A stretch of 64,000 bases of DNA, from assembly GCF_002196705.1 (NCBI RefSeq), contig NZ_NADJ01000016.1, positions 1 to 64,000 on the forward strand, in the 5' to 3' direction. Position numbers and translations under genes: made by a program. The notes under the pieces were generated by a model. The model made no database searches, was not told the origin of the DNA, and worked only from the letters and a program-made list of their open reading frames with translations. Every line of letters begins with the position of its first letter. Position 1 is the stretch's first letter. The DNA is from Desulfosporosinus sp. FKB. GTDB lineage: Bacteria; Bacillota; Desulfitobacteriia; Desulfitobacteriales; Desulfitobacteriaceae. This document shows, one piece after another, positions 17,202 through 27,346 of this stretch.

Positions 17202-18479
17202 TTAAACAGTATGGAATACTTTCGTTATAATTGTAAAATATGCAAGTGCAGCCGACACCATGAAAGCTGTCAAAGGAAGCCCTATTTTCAAATAGGTCAT
17301 AAAATTAATCTCCACATTTTCCTTTTTAGCAAGCTCCACGACAATCAAATTGGCGATTGAACCAGTCAGTGTCAGATTCCCTGCAAACGTGCTGAAAATA
17401 GCCAATGAAGCCCACCAAATATGTCCCATATGCAGCGGAACTAGATATTTCAGCAGCATTACAGCTGGTACATTACTAATAATATTGGAAAGTATCACAG
17501 TCAACATTGAAAATACCCATAAACTTTGGATACTTTTCATCCATGGCATATGAATAAGTAACATGAGCAGGCCACTATGCTCAATGCCACCAATGATTAC
17601 AAATAATCCTATGAATATGACTAAAAGATTAAAGTCAATGCCGCTGTATATTTTATTCGGTTTAATTCGACGAGTTATGAGCAAATATGCTGCTCCTAGA
17701 CTGGCAACAATCGCTGGATCAAATCCCATTAAAAATCCTACCAAAACTAGAAATACAACAACTAAACCCTTCTTGACTAAATATCCATGCACTACCCCCA
17801 TCATCGGCTGAACCTCTGGAAGGTGACCGCTCAGTTCCCCTTTGTACATCCAACTAAGCATAAGGTAAATAAGTCCAAGTCCTAAGAGTATAAGTGGAAT
17901 TGCCAGTGCCATATACCAAGCGAAATTGATGTGTGAAAGGCTGCCAATTAGGATGTTTTGAGGATTACCAATTAAGGTGGCTGCGCTGCCTATATTCGAA
18001 GCGGTTGCTACTCCTAGTAAGTAAGGTGTGGGATTTAACTTTGCCTGCCTGGTAATCATGATTACAATCGGGGTTAAGATTAAACAGATAATATCGTTAA
18101 TAAAGAAGGCAGACAATATACCTGTTATAAGAATGACCATAAACATTAATTGATTTTTGCTATGCAAACGATTTAGGAACTGATTTCCAGCTAGTTGAAA
18201 GAATCCTGACATATTTAAGTAAGACGTAATAATCATCATTGAGAATAAAAGGACTATCGTCCGGTAATCTACAGCCTGGACCGCCTGATCGAAACTCATT
18301 ACTCCTGTTCCAACTGTTAGAGCAGCACCAATAATTGCAATTCCAGCACGATCTACTCTAAACACCGGACTTTTCCCCAAAGCAAAAACTAGCATAGAAA
18401 TCGTTAGAATCAATCCAGAAATAATCAAAATTCGGCACTTTCTTTCTATAATGGCTAACAGGCGAAAAAAGTTGTCCAA
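17202..18479 (-). CDS. SLC13/ArsB-NhaD-type permease (divalent anion or arsenite/Na+:H+)
   Basis: 425 residues with about 11-12 transmembrane helices. Sequence signatures include FFINDIICLILTPIVIMITR near residue 125 and SNIGSAATLIGNPQNILIG near residue 160, which is the S-N-x-G-x-A-x-x-I-G-N-P-Q-N motif of the ion transporter superfamily (CitMHS/ArsB/NhaD). The second repeat has SNIISNVPAVMLL and TFAGNLTLTGSIANLIV. It transports an anion coupled to ions; the substrate cannot be chosen. It is followed (upstream on this strand) six bases after the chemoreceptor gene stop, so the two may share a transcript. Confidence 0.88.
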   Translation of the reverse strand: MDNFFRLLAIIERKCRILIISGLILTISMLVFALGKSPVFRVDRAGIAIIGAALTVGTGVMSFDQAVQAVDYRTIVLLFSMMIITSYLNMSGFFQLAGNQFLNRLHSKNQLMFMVILITGILSAFFINDIICLILTPIVIMITRQAKLNPTPYLLGVATASNIGSAATLIGNPQNILIGSLSHINFAWYMALAIPLILLGLGLIYLMLSWMYKGELSGHLPEVQPMMGVVHGYLVKKGLVVVFLVLVGFLMGFDPAIVASLGAAYLLITRRIKPNKIYSGIDFNLLVIFIGLFVIIGGIEHSGLLMLLIHMPWMKSIQSLWVFSMLTVILSNIISNVPAVMLLKYLVPLHMGHIWWASLAIFSTFAGNLTLTGSIANLIVVELAKKENVEINFMTYLKIGLPLTAFMVSAALAYFTIITKVFHTV

Positions 18480-18484
18480 GGAAA

Positions 18485-20260
18485 TTAAAGGTCAGATGTT
18501 CCAAAGATCTGGAACTTATTGATCATTTGGTTTAGCTCTTCAGCTAAATCACTTTGTTCCTCAGCGATCTTAGAAATATTTCCAATGGCTTTTGCTGTAT
18601 CATTCATGCTTATTGAGATTTGTCCTGAATTCGAAGCGCTTTGCTCTGTCGATGCAGCAACTGACTCAATAGTCCTTATAACTTGCTCGATTGAAGTAGC
18701 AATTTCCTCAGCATTTGATTCGAATTTCTGGATTAACTCATATACAAAGTCCATATCCACATCATACTGCCTACTCGTTTCAACCATCTGTACATAGTCA
18801 TTAGTTACTGGTCCATTAATATAATCCAACAGATCCCGTGCATATTCGGAGAGATTTCCGAATACAGTTTGGACCTCTTCAGTAACTGTTTGAATGCTTG
18901 AAACCGTTTTCGCCGACTGTTCTGCAAGTTTACGAACTTCTTCTGCTACAACAGCAAAACCTTTGCCGCTCTCTCCTGCCCTAGCAGCCTCAATCGCGGC
19001 ATTCAGAGCTAATAAATTAGTTTGGCTCGCAATATTAGAAATAATATCTGTCATATTGGTAATTTCGTTAACGATTTGGCCACTTTCAATGGCCCTTAAG
19101 ATATGCTCTTGTTTCTGTGTATAAATTTCTTTGCTAAGATTAGCTGAATTTACAGTATCGGTTTTTAGATTTTGAACTCGTTGCTTGATTTCACGTGTGT
19201 GTCCTAAACCTTTATCGGCCACATCAAAGAGCTGCTTGGTAGAATCTAATATAACCTGGCTTGATGCACTCACTTCTTCCGTCGCTGCAGTGTTTTCTTC
19301 CATGCCTGCAGCAATTTCTTGAGTCGATGCATTTACCATCTGAGTTTGGGCAGAAATTTCTCTAATAGACGATGAAATAGTTTTACTCTCTGTATTCAAT
19401 TGATTCGAGTCCTGCAGTATTTTTGTAAGCAACCCCCTGATACTTTCAATGAATTGATTAAAACTTTCGGTTAGCTGACCCAATTCATCTTTTTTGTAGA
19501 TCTCGCCCCTTATAGTAAGGTCCCCGCCCCCAGCTTTATCCATTAGCGTATTTAGTTGTCTGATAGATTTTACAATTCCCCTGTAAGTAGAAAATAGGAG
19601 AACCGATAGTACAATAGTTAAGAATATGCCGAGTCCACCTATTACTACTAAATCCTTTCTAAAATTATTGGCATTAATATCCGTATGCTTTACCATGGCT
19701 TCATTTTCTGAATTCGTTTTAGCGACAATTTGATTCACCAATGAATCCATATCGTCCGTTGGTTTTCGGTCAATACCTTTCACAAGCCCATCAACAATAT
19801 GTAAACTTTCCCTGTTATTCATATCGTAGTTTTTGATGGCCGAAGTATATTTTTCAAAAAGTTCTTTGTGATTGGCTATTAAGGCATCGACTGAAGTGCT
19901 ACTCATCCCTTGTTTAGCCATATCTTCTTTAAGCCTTTTCAAAAGAGTTTGAACAGTATTATTCTCTTGCTGAAACTGGGTGTAGTAATTTTGAAAAGAT
20001 TTTGGGTCATTACCTCTTATCAACGTATCCTTCCAATTTTGTACTTGCTTTTTAAACTCAACTTGAGCTTGTCTTGATTCGTTAACCATATTAGTAAATG
20101 CCATTGTTTTTTGTGCATTCTCTTGATTTAGCTTATTAAGGCTTTCAAACTTAGCAAAAGAAAAACTACTGGACCCTAGGATATAAATTAAAACAAATCC
20201 TAGCAATAAAGATAATCTGACACCAATCCCTTTACTATTCTTGCTGCGGCTATTCTTCAA
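18485..20260 (-). CDS. methyl-accepting chemotaxis protein
   Basis: About 591 residues. A first transmembrane helix, a roughly 170-residue four-helix-type extracytoplasmic sensor, a second helix ([19 protein letters not shown]), a HAMP domain, and a signalling domain with the hairpin tip [31 protein letters not shown]. The tip is followed by [18 protein letters not shown]. The start is best placed at TTG 20260, six bases after AGGAGG, rather than at upstream ATGs that lack a site. It senses an unknown ligand and signals to CheA. It lies directly upstream of the permease, so the two may share a ligand. Confidence 0.92.
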   Translation of the reverse strand: MKNSRSKNSKGIGVRLSLLLGFVLIYILGSSSFSFAKFESLNKLNQENAQKTMAFTNMVNESRQAQVEFKKQVQNWKDTLIRGNDPKSFQNYYTQFQQENNTVQTLLKRLKEDMAKQGMSSTSVDALIANHKELFEKYTSAIKNYDMNNRESLHIVDGLVKGIDRKPTDDMDSLVNQIVAKTNSENEAMVKHTDINANNFRKDLVVIGGLGIFLTIVLSVLLFSTYRGIVKSIRQLNTLMDKAGGGDLTIRGEIYKKDELGQLTESFNQFIESIRGLLTKILQDSNQLNTESKTISSSIREISAQTQMVNASTQEIAAGMEENTAATEEVSASSQVILDSTKQLFDVADKGLGHTREIKQRVQNLKTDTVNSANLSKEIYTQKQEHILRAIESGQIVNEITNMTDIISNIASQTNLLALNAAIEAARAGESGKGFAVVAEEVRKLAEQSAKTVSSIQTVTEEVQTVFGNLSEYARDLLDYINGPVTNDYVQMVETSRQYDVDMDFVYELIQKFESNAEEIATSIEQVIRTIESVAASTEQSASNSGQISISMNDTAKAIGNISKIAEEQSDLAEELNQMINKFQIFGTSDL

Positions 20261-20491
20261 CTTTTTCCTCCTATTATCTAACATTATATTATTTTCAAGC
20301 TTATTGTAGCATATATCTATCATGAACTTAAGACATAACTGCGTTTGAAGAGAACCTCAACTTACCTTTTGTAGGTCTGCCATAAAAAACAGGCCCTATG
20401 GTTTTCAGGTCAATATTCGACATATTTCATTATATTCCTCTACAGTATACAATTAACTAAAATTCGCCTCACATGCTCTTTAGCCGACACT

Positions 20492-20522
20492 AAAGCTCTC
20501 TCCATTTTAAGGGGAGAGCTTT
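20492..20522. terminator. hairpin AAAGCTCTCTCC/GGGGAGAGCTTT
   Basis: A 10-12 bp stem followed by CTTATCTTTTT on the plus strand. It lies in the gene-poor 20324-20837 interval. No plus-strand gene precedes it, so it may terminate an unseen RNA or be bidirectional. Confidence 0.6.
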
Positions 20523-20837
20523 CTTATCTTTTTCAGCATCAGATACGTTGCTGTTTTTAAATAGTATTTTTGGCTGACCTATTAATTAAATATTTCTAGT
20601 TAAAATGGTGCAAAATAATACGGTTTAATTACTTGCTGGAACTTCTAATATGGGGAGGTCAAAATATGTGTCTAAATAAAATTACTTTTTGGGGGCTAAT
20701 AAATATTTTCATTCTGGCATTAAGCGACTACCCATGTAACCTCTCAGATTCCTTATTATCAAATCTACACAGTTCATCCACATGGAGCGGAAGGCAAGTT
20801 TTTGGCATTTGCCCACTCTTTAACCATAAATCCAAGA

Positions 20838-21203
20838 TTAACCTCTTTTACCAATTTCATCTGTGATCAACGTTTTAGCAATGTTCATCGCATCAATAAT
20901 CTTTTGAAAGCGCTTGTATTGAAGCGCTTCCATCTCATGTTTCTTCTGCCCCGCTTCACACTTACTTATTACAGATACTATCGGTCTTAGGGCATCAATC
21001 AGTTCTTCTTTTGAATATATCTCAATCTCACGATCCTCTGTTATTAGCGCCTTTGAGATATACATAGCCTTTATTCTATTCTTAAGGAGTGTGTGTTGAG
21101 AAGTTCCTTCTGCAAATTTAGGTCGTATCTTTTCACATTTACTAATGGTAGAGGATACGACTTGATGTGCTCCTAAAAGTTCTTGTCTCGAATATTCTAC
21201 CAT
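20838..21203 (-). CDS. small protein made of two tandem ~55-residue repeats
   Basis: 121 residues. Residues 4-58 (YSRQELLGAHQVVSSTISKCEK ... KAMYISKALITEDRE) align with 63-117 (YSKEELIDALRPIVSVISKCEA ... DAMNIAKTLITDEIG). They share Y-S-x-E-L, V-I/S-S-x-I-S-K-C-E, and the A-M-x-I-x-K-x-L-I-T-D/E block. It appears alpha-helical and soluble, with one Cys per repeat. No family is recognised. It is divergent from the SQR-like gene, with about 155 bases between starts. The duplication is visible directly in sequence. Confidence 0.75.
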   Translation of the reverse strand: MVEYSRQELLGAHQVVSSTISKCEKIRPKFAEGTSQHTLLKNRIKAMYISKALITEDREIEIYSKEELIDALRPIVSVISKCEAGQKKHEMEALQYKRFQKIIDAMNIAKTLITDEIGKRG

Positions 21204-21358
21204 ATCATTTTACCTCATTCTCTTATTCTATAACGATTTCTCCGGGTTTTGAATTCAACAAAACGAAAATGTAATTTTCGGATACAATTAACCAAGATTT
21301 ATTAAGGAAGGAAGAATAAGATTTTACTTAAGGGAAAACTTATTTATGAGGTGAGTTT

Positions 21359-22501
21359 ATGAAAACCCTGATTCTTGGTGGCGGAGTTGGTGGAATAGTT
21401 GCTGCTAATGCTTTAAAAAATACTATGGGTTCTTCAATGAAGGTAACTTTGGTTGATCGGGAACCAAACCACTATTTCACTCCTTCTTTTCCTCGCTTAA
21501 TGATCGGAGAAACGAAGCCCTCAAAAATAACCCGGCAATTAAATATTTTAGAAAAAAAGAGAATCGAAGTTTTACATAGAGAAGTTGAAAATATCGATCT
21601 TATCGGACATTTGGTAACTACTAATCGGGAACAACTAGAATATGACTATCTCATAATATCTCTTGGGGTAGAGTACCATCCGGAAACTGTACCAGGATTT
21701 AGTAAGTTCGCTTATAATGCTTACGATTTTAATGACGTGGTGAAAATAAACCAAAGATTAAAGAATTTCACTTCCGGCCAGATCGTATTTTTTATTTCCA
21801 GCTTACCTTATAAATGCCCCCCAGCTCCTTATGAAATGATGTTTCTTCTTGATCAGTTCTTCCGACAACGTGGGCTTCGCCATAAGATCAAACTCACAAT
21901 AGTTACCCCAGACTTTTCACCCGAACCTATAGCTCCACCAAAAGTTGGTCAAAGTGTCAGAGAAATGTTGAAAGATAAGGATATTGAATTGATTACTGAG
22001 GCCAAAGTTATAAAAGTTGAAAAGAACTTATTAATTTTAGATCACGATACAAAAATCTCTTCGGATCTTTTACTTGGGATAGCTTCTCATTGGACCCCCA
22101 AAGTAATACGTAATACAGACTTGATAGACAAAAGCGGATACATTGAAGTAGATCCATTAACTTTGGAAACGGGTTATCCGGGTGTCTATGCAATTGGGGA
22201 TGCAACAGCGATCAGGTTACCTGTATTAGGCGCCTATGCCCCAAAAGCAGGATCTTTTGCACATGCCCAAGCAGTTGTAGTAGCCAAAAACATTCGTCTA
22301 TTATCTCGAGAGTTGAAACCCAAATTTCGTTATGATGGGAAAGGCTTGTGTATTATGAATACCGGGTTCGGCCGAGCCCGGTACTCAACAGTTCATTATT
22401 ATAAGAAACCTCAACCTTATGTTACTTTATTACGACCTTCAAAATTATCCTATTATGCAAAATTAGCTTTTGAAAAATATTGGTTTAAACGATGGTTTTA
22501 G
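21359..22501 (+). CDS. sulfide:quinone oxidoreductase-like FAD flavoprotein
   Basis: 380 residues. It opens with the FAD-binding Rossmann motif ILGGGVGGIVAANAL, has DYLIISLGVEYHPETVPG (ATG-like motif), YKCPPAPYEMMFLLD near residue 157, and GVYAIGDATAI near residue 278. It ends with an amphipathic aromatic stretch (LAFEKYWFKRWF) of the kind used for membrane attachment in SQR. The KCPPAPYE cysteine matches one SQR redox cysteine. The remaining catalytic cysteines are not evident, so it may be an SQR-family protein with altered chemistry. ATG 21359 follows GAGGTGAG. It is monocistronic. Confidence 0.85.
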   Translation: MKTLILGGGVGGIVAANALKNTMGSSMKVTLVDREPNHYFTPSFPRLMIGETKPSKITRQLNILEKKRIEVLHREVENIDLIGHLVTTNREQLEYDYLIISLGVEYHPETVPGFSKFAYNAYDFNDVVKINQRLKNFTSGQIVFFISSLPYKCPPAPYEMMFLLDQFFRQRGLRHKIKLTIVTPDFSPEPIAPPKVGQSVREMLKDKDIELITEAKVIKVEKNLLILDHDTKISSDLLLGIASHWTPKVIRNTDLIDKSGYIEVDPLTLETGYPGVYAIGDATAIRLPVLGAYAPKAGSFAHAQAVVVAKNIRLLSRELKPKFRYDGKGLCIMNTGFGRARYSTVHYYKKPQPYVTLLRPSKLSYYAKLAFEKYWFKRWF

Positions 22502-22639
22502 CTTGGCACTTTGATATACCCTGTAATCGAATATCTGCTCAAGTTTGGAATGATTGTCTAGGATTGGCCAAAGAACATTTTCAACAAACCGGTAACTGGA
22601 TTAACCGCGGGATGTTGCATTTAGCTACACCCCTATCCT

Positions 22640-23085
22640 ACGGCGAAAACAGTGTTTTCGTTCTTATCTCATAATATCCTTCTTTTAATTCTTCTCCAAA
22701 AGCGCGTAATGAGAACTTAGGCTCTTTCTCAGCTTCCCGATAAACTTTAATACAAAGAAGACTTAATACAGAACCTAAAAATGTTAAAGCATCGATTCCA
22801 AATCCTACCGAATAGATATGAAGGCTTGAAAATATTCCTCCAATTACTGGTCCCAAAAGTGTAACAAACTGATTGGAAATTTCCGAAAGAGCATTGGCGG
22901 AATTTCGAATTTCTTCCTTATACAGACATAATGAATCCCATTGATAACAAGGAACCAGTAATTGAATAAACAATAAGGGGCAACATTAATTTCATTATTG
23001 CGTCACCAAATTTTGAAGTTAATTGTCCGATTAATAAAGCACTAATTTGTTTATACTTAAATGGTTTAAATAAATTCCCGAACAT
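22640..23085 (-). pseudogene. MFS transporter remnant with internal deletion
   Basis: A typical MFS start (MFGNLFKPFKYKQISALLIGQ) begins at ATG 23085 and continues to a TAA after about 55 residues. Just beyond, in another frame, sequence jumps to a later part of the same protein type (EEIRNSANALSEISNQFVTLLGPVIGGIF ... YREAEKEPKFSLRAF) and ends near 22640. The first helices and a later loop remain, while the helices between and the entire C-terminal half are missing. Enterobactin-exporter-like MFS_3 proteins have this ordering. The gene is dead. Confidence 0.75.
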
Positions 23086-23170
23086 GAATAACCTCTCTAT
23101 GTTCTAAAATTTGCCCCCCAATTAGATTCCCCTGTGAAAATAGCCATGGGGTGTTCATAGAATTTAAAGA

Positions 23171-23211
23171 TGCTTCATCAGGGCCGCGGAATTCCATGCC
23201 ATGATGAAGCA
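23171..23211. terminator. hairpin TGCTTCATCA/TGATGAAGCA
   Basis: A 10-bp perfect stem with a 21-base loop, in the gene-poor 23086-23347 gap. On the plus strand AAAATTT follows. Role unclear. Confidence 0.55.
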
Positions 23212-23338
23212 AAATTTAACATTAGATATCCATAGTCAAACCAGCATTAGTAATCCGCAACAAAACAATTATCAATTATGAACAGTCGCCCGCTAGATTA
23301 TGCTTACTTGTTTAGGAAGTTCCGGGGCGGGTCTATAG

Positions 23339-23370
23339 GACGTGGATTCAACTCCCGACTCTCTCCCCAC
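23339..23370 (+). other. sequence resembling a tmRNA/tRNA 3' end
   Basis: GGACGTGGATTCAACTCCCGAC followed by TCTCTCCCCA resembles the T-arm and acceptor end of ssrA (…GGGTTCAACTCCCG…). It has a TTCAACT loop flanked by a 5-base stem that is imperfect here (one mismatch at the loop-closing pair). No upstream tmRNA body is visible. Islands often integrate into the ssrA 3' end and leave such copies. It overlaps the last codons of the radical SAM gene. Confidence 0.35.
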
Positions 23371-24736
23371 GGAGCAAGGCCTGTAGGTCAGCCAGTCCTA
23401 CTTTACACCCATCAGCAAGTTGTAAGGCTCCCCTCTTGATCATCACATATCCCCGAACTACCTTCCACATTAAGGCCACAGTCGGGTCATCAAACGTGTA
23501 ATCACGTATCCACGGCTTGGGCTTGGTAAGCCGTCTCTCCTTCTCGAACAGTCGTTCCAAAGGAGTCCCGACCACAACCTCGATCTTGTTATAGTTGAAA
23601 GCTTCGGGGTAACCAACCGAGCGTAGGAACTCTCCGTTTTGCAAGAGTTCCGTAAAAGATATAGACGGATCAAACGGGATAAATCCAATTTTGACCGGCA
23701 ACCCCCACTCTTTGAGCTTGAGCAAAACCTCACGGTTTTGCTCAACTGTTGTCCCTTTGCCGTAACGGTCCAAGATACGTTGCACTCCTGACTCGATGCC
23801 CAAGCGAACCTCCACACACCCAACGTCACGCAAAGCCCTGAAGAGATCTTCCTCTACGTTATCAACCCGGCACTCTACCGAAAACTTGAACCGCAGGCCA
23901 CGCCGCCGCAACTCTTCGATGAAATCCCAAGCCCTCTGAATCCCTACCTCACCGCCGCCGAAGAAGTTATCATCCAGAAAATCCAGATGGTTCACATTGT
24001 AGCGCCGCTGCAGATCCTCCATCTCATCGACGACGTTGCCCGCGCTGCGCGGACGCCACTTTGAACCGGGCGACTTGGCATTCATTGCAGCCGGACAGCA
24101 AAAGACACAGTGCCCGTCGCATCCCCTAGAGGAGATGATCATTGGCAGACGGCCCCATCTGAGGATATGCGGGAGCGTATCTCGCGTCGGGAAAGGTAGC
24201 GCGTCGAGATTCTCGATGAGAGGGCGCGGTCCGTTGGTCCGAATCACGCCACCTTCACGATAGCACAGCCCGAGTATCCTTGAGAAAGAATCTCCAGAGG
24301 GTTTCGGGGAACCGGATGAGTTGAGGGCCGCCAGTAGCTCGGGCAGCGTCTCCTCACCCTCCCCCACCATGAGGCTGTCTAGGCCTTGGACTAAATTAAG
24401 AATCTCCGGCCCCATCATCGTGGCAACCGGCCCACCCGCCGTAATATGCCCCAAGTAGCCCCCGCGACGCAGACGCGCCACCAGGTCGATCGCGTATGGC
24501 ATGGTGACATCGAGCAGGCGAAAACCAATCACATCCGGCTGTTGGTCCTGGATACGTTTAAGAGTTGCGGACACATCGAGCCGGAAAAGTGACGCATCAA
24601 GGATAATCACCTGGTATCCCAATTGCCTGAGAACAGCAGCCAAGTAACCGAGGCCAAGGTTTTCGCTGTGCGGCTCCCAGAGACGGAGCGCCGCAGGTGG
24701 GTTTATGAGCATGATTTTCCGGAATGCAACGTGCAT
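23348..24736 (-). CDS. cobalamin-binding radical SAM protein (B12-binding/Elp3-type)
   Basis: About 462 residues. An N-terminal B12-binding-like domain (MLINPPAALRLWEPHSENLG, residues about 10-30, then GGPVATMMGPEIL and VGEGEETLPELL) precedes a radical SAM domain with CDGHCVFC (C-x3-C-x2-C, about residue 212). LDDNFFGG and VEVRLGIESG follow, with a TIM-barrel tail. The base D-x-H-x-x-G cobalamin loop is not evident, as in many B12-rSAM members. Targets range from methylation to ring formation and are not predictable. Codon use is visibly GC-richer than neighbours, suggesting transfer. ATG 24736 is seven bases after GGAGGG. No partner genes are adjacent. Confidence 0.87.
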   Translation of the reverse strand: MHVAFRKIMLINPPAALRLWEPHSENLGLGYLAAVLRQLGYQVIILDASLFRLDVSATLKRIQDQQPDVIGFRLLDVTMPYAIDLVARLRRGGYLGHITAGGPVATMMGPEILNLVQGLDSLMVGEGEETLPELLAALNSSGSPKPSGDSFSRILGLCYREGGVIRTNGPRPLIENLDALPFPTRDTLPHILRWGRLPMIISSRGCDGHCVFCCPAAMNAKSPGSKWRPRSAGNVVDEMEDLQRRYNVNHLDFLDDNFFGGGEVGIQRAWDFIEELRRRGLRFKFSVECRVDNVEEDLFRALRDVGCVEVRLGIESGVQRILDRYGKGTTVEQNREVLLKLKEWGLPVKIGFIPFDPSISFTELLQNGEFLRSVGYPEAFNYNKIEVVVGTPLERLFEKERRLTKPKPWIRDYTFDDPTVALMWKVVRGYVMIKRGALQLADGCKVGLADLQALLRGERVGS

Positions 24737-24984
24737 GTCAATGCCCTCCATTCAATTTATACATACAAGTAAACTAATCAATCATTTAACCTATTCCGCG
24801 CCTCTTGCCCCACCGCTCCGGGTAGAAGTGCCCCCTCGGGCAGACCCTACCAAGCAAAACTTGACACTCGCCTGCTGGGAAAAGAAAATGCGTCTAGCCT
24901 AAATTATGACATTTCTGAGCTAACAATTTACAAATTCCACATGTTTCCTATTTTTCCTCCCAAGACCGAGAAAATAATCTACGA

Positions 24985-25170
24985 AAAATCGAAATCGCCA
25001 GACTTCCATAAAACATGGAACATTCTGGCGATTCTTAGTCCCTGCTGTTGGCTAGATCAACAACAGTCCCAAGGGGAACCTAGTTTAGTATTTGCATTTT
25101 GCACCTTATTTCTGAAACTAGTGCCACAGGGGCCTTCAGAGTGTCGATTTCTTAACCCTGTCATTGTCTC
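24985..25170. repeat. decayed repeat, copy A (related to 32725-32890)
   Basis: Matches copy B in order: CATGGAACATTCTGGCGATT versus TATGGAACAATCTGGCGATT, then CTTCAGAGTGTC and TTTCTTAA. Copy A also contains a hairpin TCGCCAGA...TCTGGCGA (about 25008-25043). The intervening bases have diverged. The parent element is not recognised. It lies between the radical SAM gene and thiC. Confidence 0.55.
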
Positions 25171-25265
25171 AACGTGCATTGAGGATACAAAAAAGATGCC
25201 GTATGACGCTGAGATCCTCCTGGTGGCTGGGTATATTCAGAAATATAACACGCACGAATCCTTTA

Positions 25266-26576
25266 CTACAAAATATCGATATGCTCTCCTGCAAGTGCTT
25301 TGTTCATACTTCTTATCGCACAAAACTTTCCACACATGGAACAGGTGTCTTCATGCTCAGGTTTCCTATCCGCTCGGATTTTTTTTGCCGTTTCCGGGTC
25401 AATCGCGCACTCCCATTGTGCTTCCCAGTCAAAAACTTTTCTTGCATCTGCCATCCTGTCATCAATCTCCCTTGCCCCTCTTACACCCTTGGCAATGTCT
25501 GCTGCGTGGGCAGCAATCTTGGAAGCAATAATCCCCTGCTTTACATCCTCTAAATTCGGCAGTGCCAGGTGCTCTGCAGGTGTCACATAACATAAAAATG
25601 CTGCACCAGCTGAAGCTGCAATGGCACCCCCGATTGCTGATGTAATATGGTCATAGCCAGGTGCTATATCCGTTACCAATGGTCCTAATACATAAAATGG
25701 TGCCCCATTACAAATAGTCTGCTGGATTTTCATGTTGGCAGCAATCTGATCAATCGGCATATGGCCCGGTCCTTCCACCATTACCTGGACATCCTTTTCC
25801 CAGGCTCTTTTGGTTAGTTCACCGAGCCGCACAAGTTCCTCAATCTGACACACATCGGAAGCGTCTGCAAGGCATCCCGGCCTGCAGGCATCGCCTAATG
25901 ATATTGTCACATCATATTCACGGCATATATCAAGAATTTCATCGTAGTACTCGTAAAAAGGATTCTCTTCACCAGTCATGCACATCCATGCAAATACCAG
26001 AGAGCCTCCTCTGGATACTATATTCATTTTTCTTTTATGCTTTTTAATCTGTTCTATGGTTTTCTTGGTAATACCGCAGTGCAAGGTTACAAAATCAACC
26101 CCGTCCTCGGCATGAAACCTTACCACATCAATAAAATCTTTTGCTTTAAGGGTGCTTAAATCTCTCTGGTAGTGGATAACAGAATCATATACCGGCACCG
26201 TCCCTATCATAGCCGGACATTCCGCTGTAAGCTTTCTTCTGAAAGGAATTGTATTTCCGTGTGACGATAAATCCATAATTGCATGGGCGCCCATATTAAC
26301 TGCTTCCATCACTTTTTCCATTTCCATATCATAATCCTTGCAGTCTTTTGAGACTCCGAGGTTTACATTGATCTTTGTTTTCAGCATGGAGCCCACTCCC
26401 TGCGGGTCGATACATTTATGATTTTTATTTGCACATATTACCACTTTTCCTGCTGCAACCAACAGCTTCAGTTCCTCAACAGTCATCAGCTCTTTTTGGG
26501 CTACTTTTTTCAGTTCTTCAGTAATAATTCCTTTTCTTGCAGCTTCCATCTGCGTTGCATATTCCCTCATTGCCAT
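25266..26576 (-). CDS. thiC: phosphomethylpyrimidine synthase ThiC
   Basis: A 436-residue radical-SAM enzyme that converts aminoimidazole ribotide into HMP phosphate. It carries the C-terminal CSMCGKFC cluster motif (C-x2-C-x4-C, about residue 414). It also has VEGPGHMP (about residue 270), the substrate-binding histidine region. The length fits the short bacterial ThiC. ATG 26576 is preceded by GGGGGAGA. It is the last gene of the TPP-riboswitch-controlled operon and follows a thiD remnant. Confidence 0.96.
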   Translation of the reverse strand: MAMREYATQMEAARKGIITEELKKVAQKELMTVEELKLLVAAGKVVICANKNHKCIDPQGVGSMLKTKINVNLGVSKDCKDYDMEMEKVMEAVNMGAHAIMDLSSHGNTIPFRRKLTAECPAMIGTVPVYDSVIHYQRDLSTLKAKDFIDVVRFHAEDGVDFVTLHCGITKKTIEQIKKHKRKMNIVSRGGSLVFAWMCMTGEENPFYEYYDEILDICREYDVTISLGDACRPGCLADASDVCQIEELVRLGELTKRAWEKDVQVMVEGPGHMPIDQIAANMKIQQTICNGAPFYVLGPLVTDIAPGYDHITSAIGGAIAASAGAAFLCYVTPAEHLALPNLEDVKQGIIASKIAAHAADIAKGVRGAREIDDRMADARKVFDWEAQWECAIDPETAKKIRADRKPEHEDTCSMCGKFCAIRSMNKALAGEHIDIL

Positions 26577-26596
26577 TTCTCCCCCTTATTGATATT

Positions 26597-26680
26597 TCAT
26601 GCGCGGTTAAGCGGTCCTCTTCCTTTTTCCAGATCAATGCCTTTAGTAAGAACCAAAGCAATAGCACTGATAAAGCTCAT
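26597..26680 (-). pseudogene. C-terminal remnant of thiD (HMP-P kinase)
   Basis: 27 codons between thiE and thiC read MSFISAIALVLTKGIDLEKG followed by RGPLNRA and a stop. The GxGP-L-N ending preceded by an I-S-A helix matches the extreme C-terminus of ThiD proteins (…SGAI...GxGxGPxNH). The rest of the gene is absent and the sequence starts seven codons upstream after an in-frame stop. The order thiM-thiE-thiD-thiC is a known clostridial arrangement. The identification rests on only about 20 residues. Confidence 0.5.
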
Positions 26681-26704
26681 CCTGATCAAAGATTATACTC
26701 GTAA

Positions 26705-27346
26705 TCATGCCGTCACTATCTTTTCGGTTAATCCTTTCAGCTCAGATGCGGCCTTTTCAATGTCTATCTGAGCGAAGAATGCGCTGATTACGGCTATTCC
26801 GCATATTCCGGAACCTGACAATTCCATTACATTATCTTTGCTGATACCGCCAATCGCCACAACAGGAATACTGACAGCTTTACAGATTTCTTTTAAGATT
26901 TCAGAGCTCACATCCTCTGCGTCAGCCTTGGAGCCGGTAGGAAATACAGCCCCGACTCCTAGGTAATCTGCGCCTCTTTTTTCTGCCAATACTGCCTGTT
27001 CCACCGTCTGTGCCGATACTCCAAGAATTTTATCCTTGCCAATCAGTTCACGTACATTGCCTGCCTCCATATCATTTTGTCCTACATGGACTCCATCTGC
27101 ATCCACAGCAACGGCTATATCAACATTATCATTGATGACAAAGGGGACATGATATTTTTCACACAAGCCTTTTATCTCTTTAGCTTCTTCTAAGAATTTT
27201 TCATACTCCAATTCTTTTTCCCTAAGCTGTATAAAGGTTGCACCACCTTTCAGCGCTTTCTCCACCACACCTCCGAGAGTCCCATCACCCAGCCAGGACC
27301 TGTCTGTAACAGCATACAAAAGCAAATCCCTTTTATCGCACTTCAT
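26705..27346 (-). CDS. thiE: thiamine-phosphate synthase ThiE
   Basis: 213 residues. It joins HMP-PP and HET-P to thiamine phosphate. Motifs are FIQLREKELEYEKF (about 36), FVINDNVDIAVAVDADGVHVGQND (about 67), YLGVGAVFPTGSK (about 128) and PVVAIGGIS (about 166). The frame extends upstream inside thiM, but ATG 27346 has AAGGAGC upstream and matches the family start. It overlaps the end of thiM by 14 bases, indicating translational coupling. Confidence 0.96.
   Translation of the reverse strand: MKCDKRDLLLYAVTDRSWLGDGTLGGVVEKALKGGATFIQLREKELEYEKFLEEAKEIKGLCEKYHVPFVINDNVDIAVAVDADGVHVGQNDMEAGNVRELIGKDKILGVSAQTVEQAVLAEKRGADYLGVGAVFPTGSKADAEDVSSEILKEICKAVSIPVVAIGGISKDNVMELSGSGICGIAVISAFFAQIDIEKAASELKGLTEKIVTA

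Noticed and set aside
17202-18479. Assignment as specific citrate or arsenite transporter
   Set aside because: Superfamily motif is clear but does not choose a substrate; no ars or cit genes adjacent.
20633-20866. Plus-strand 77-codon frame
   Set aside because: Partly overlaps the well-supported 20838-21203 protein, has no similarity and poor composition.
24941-25553. Plus-strand frames of 129-196 codons
   Set aside because: Run through decayed repeat A and opposite thiC; no ribosome-binding site.
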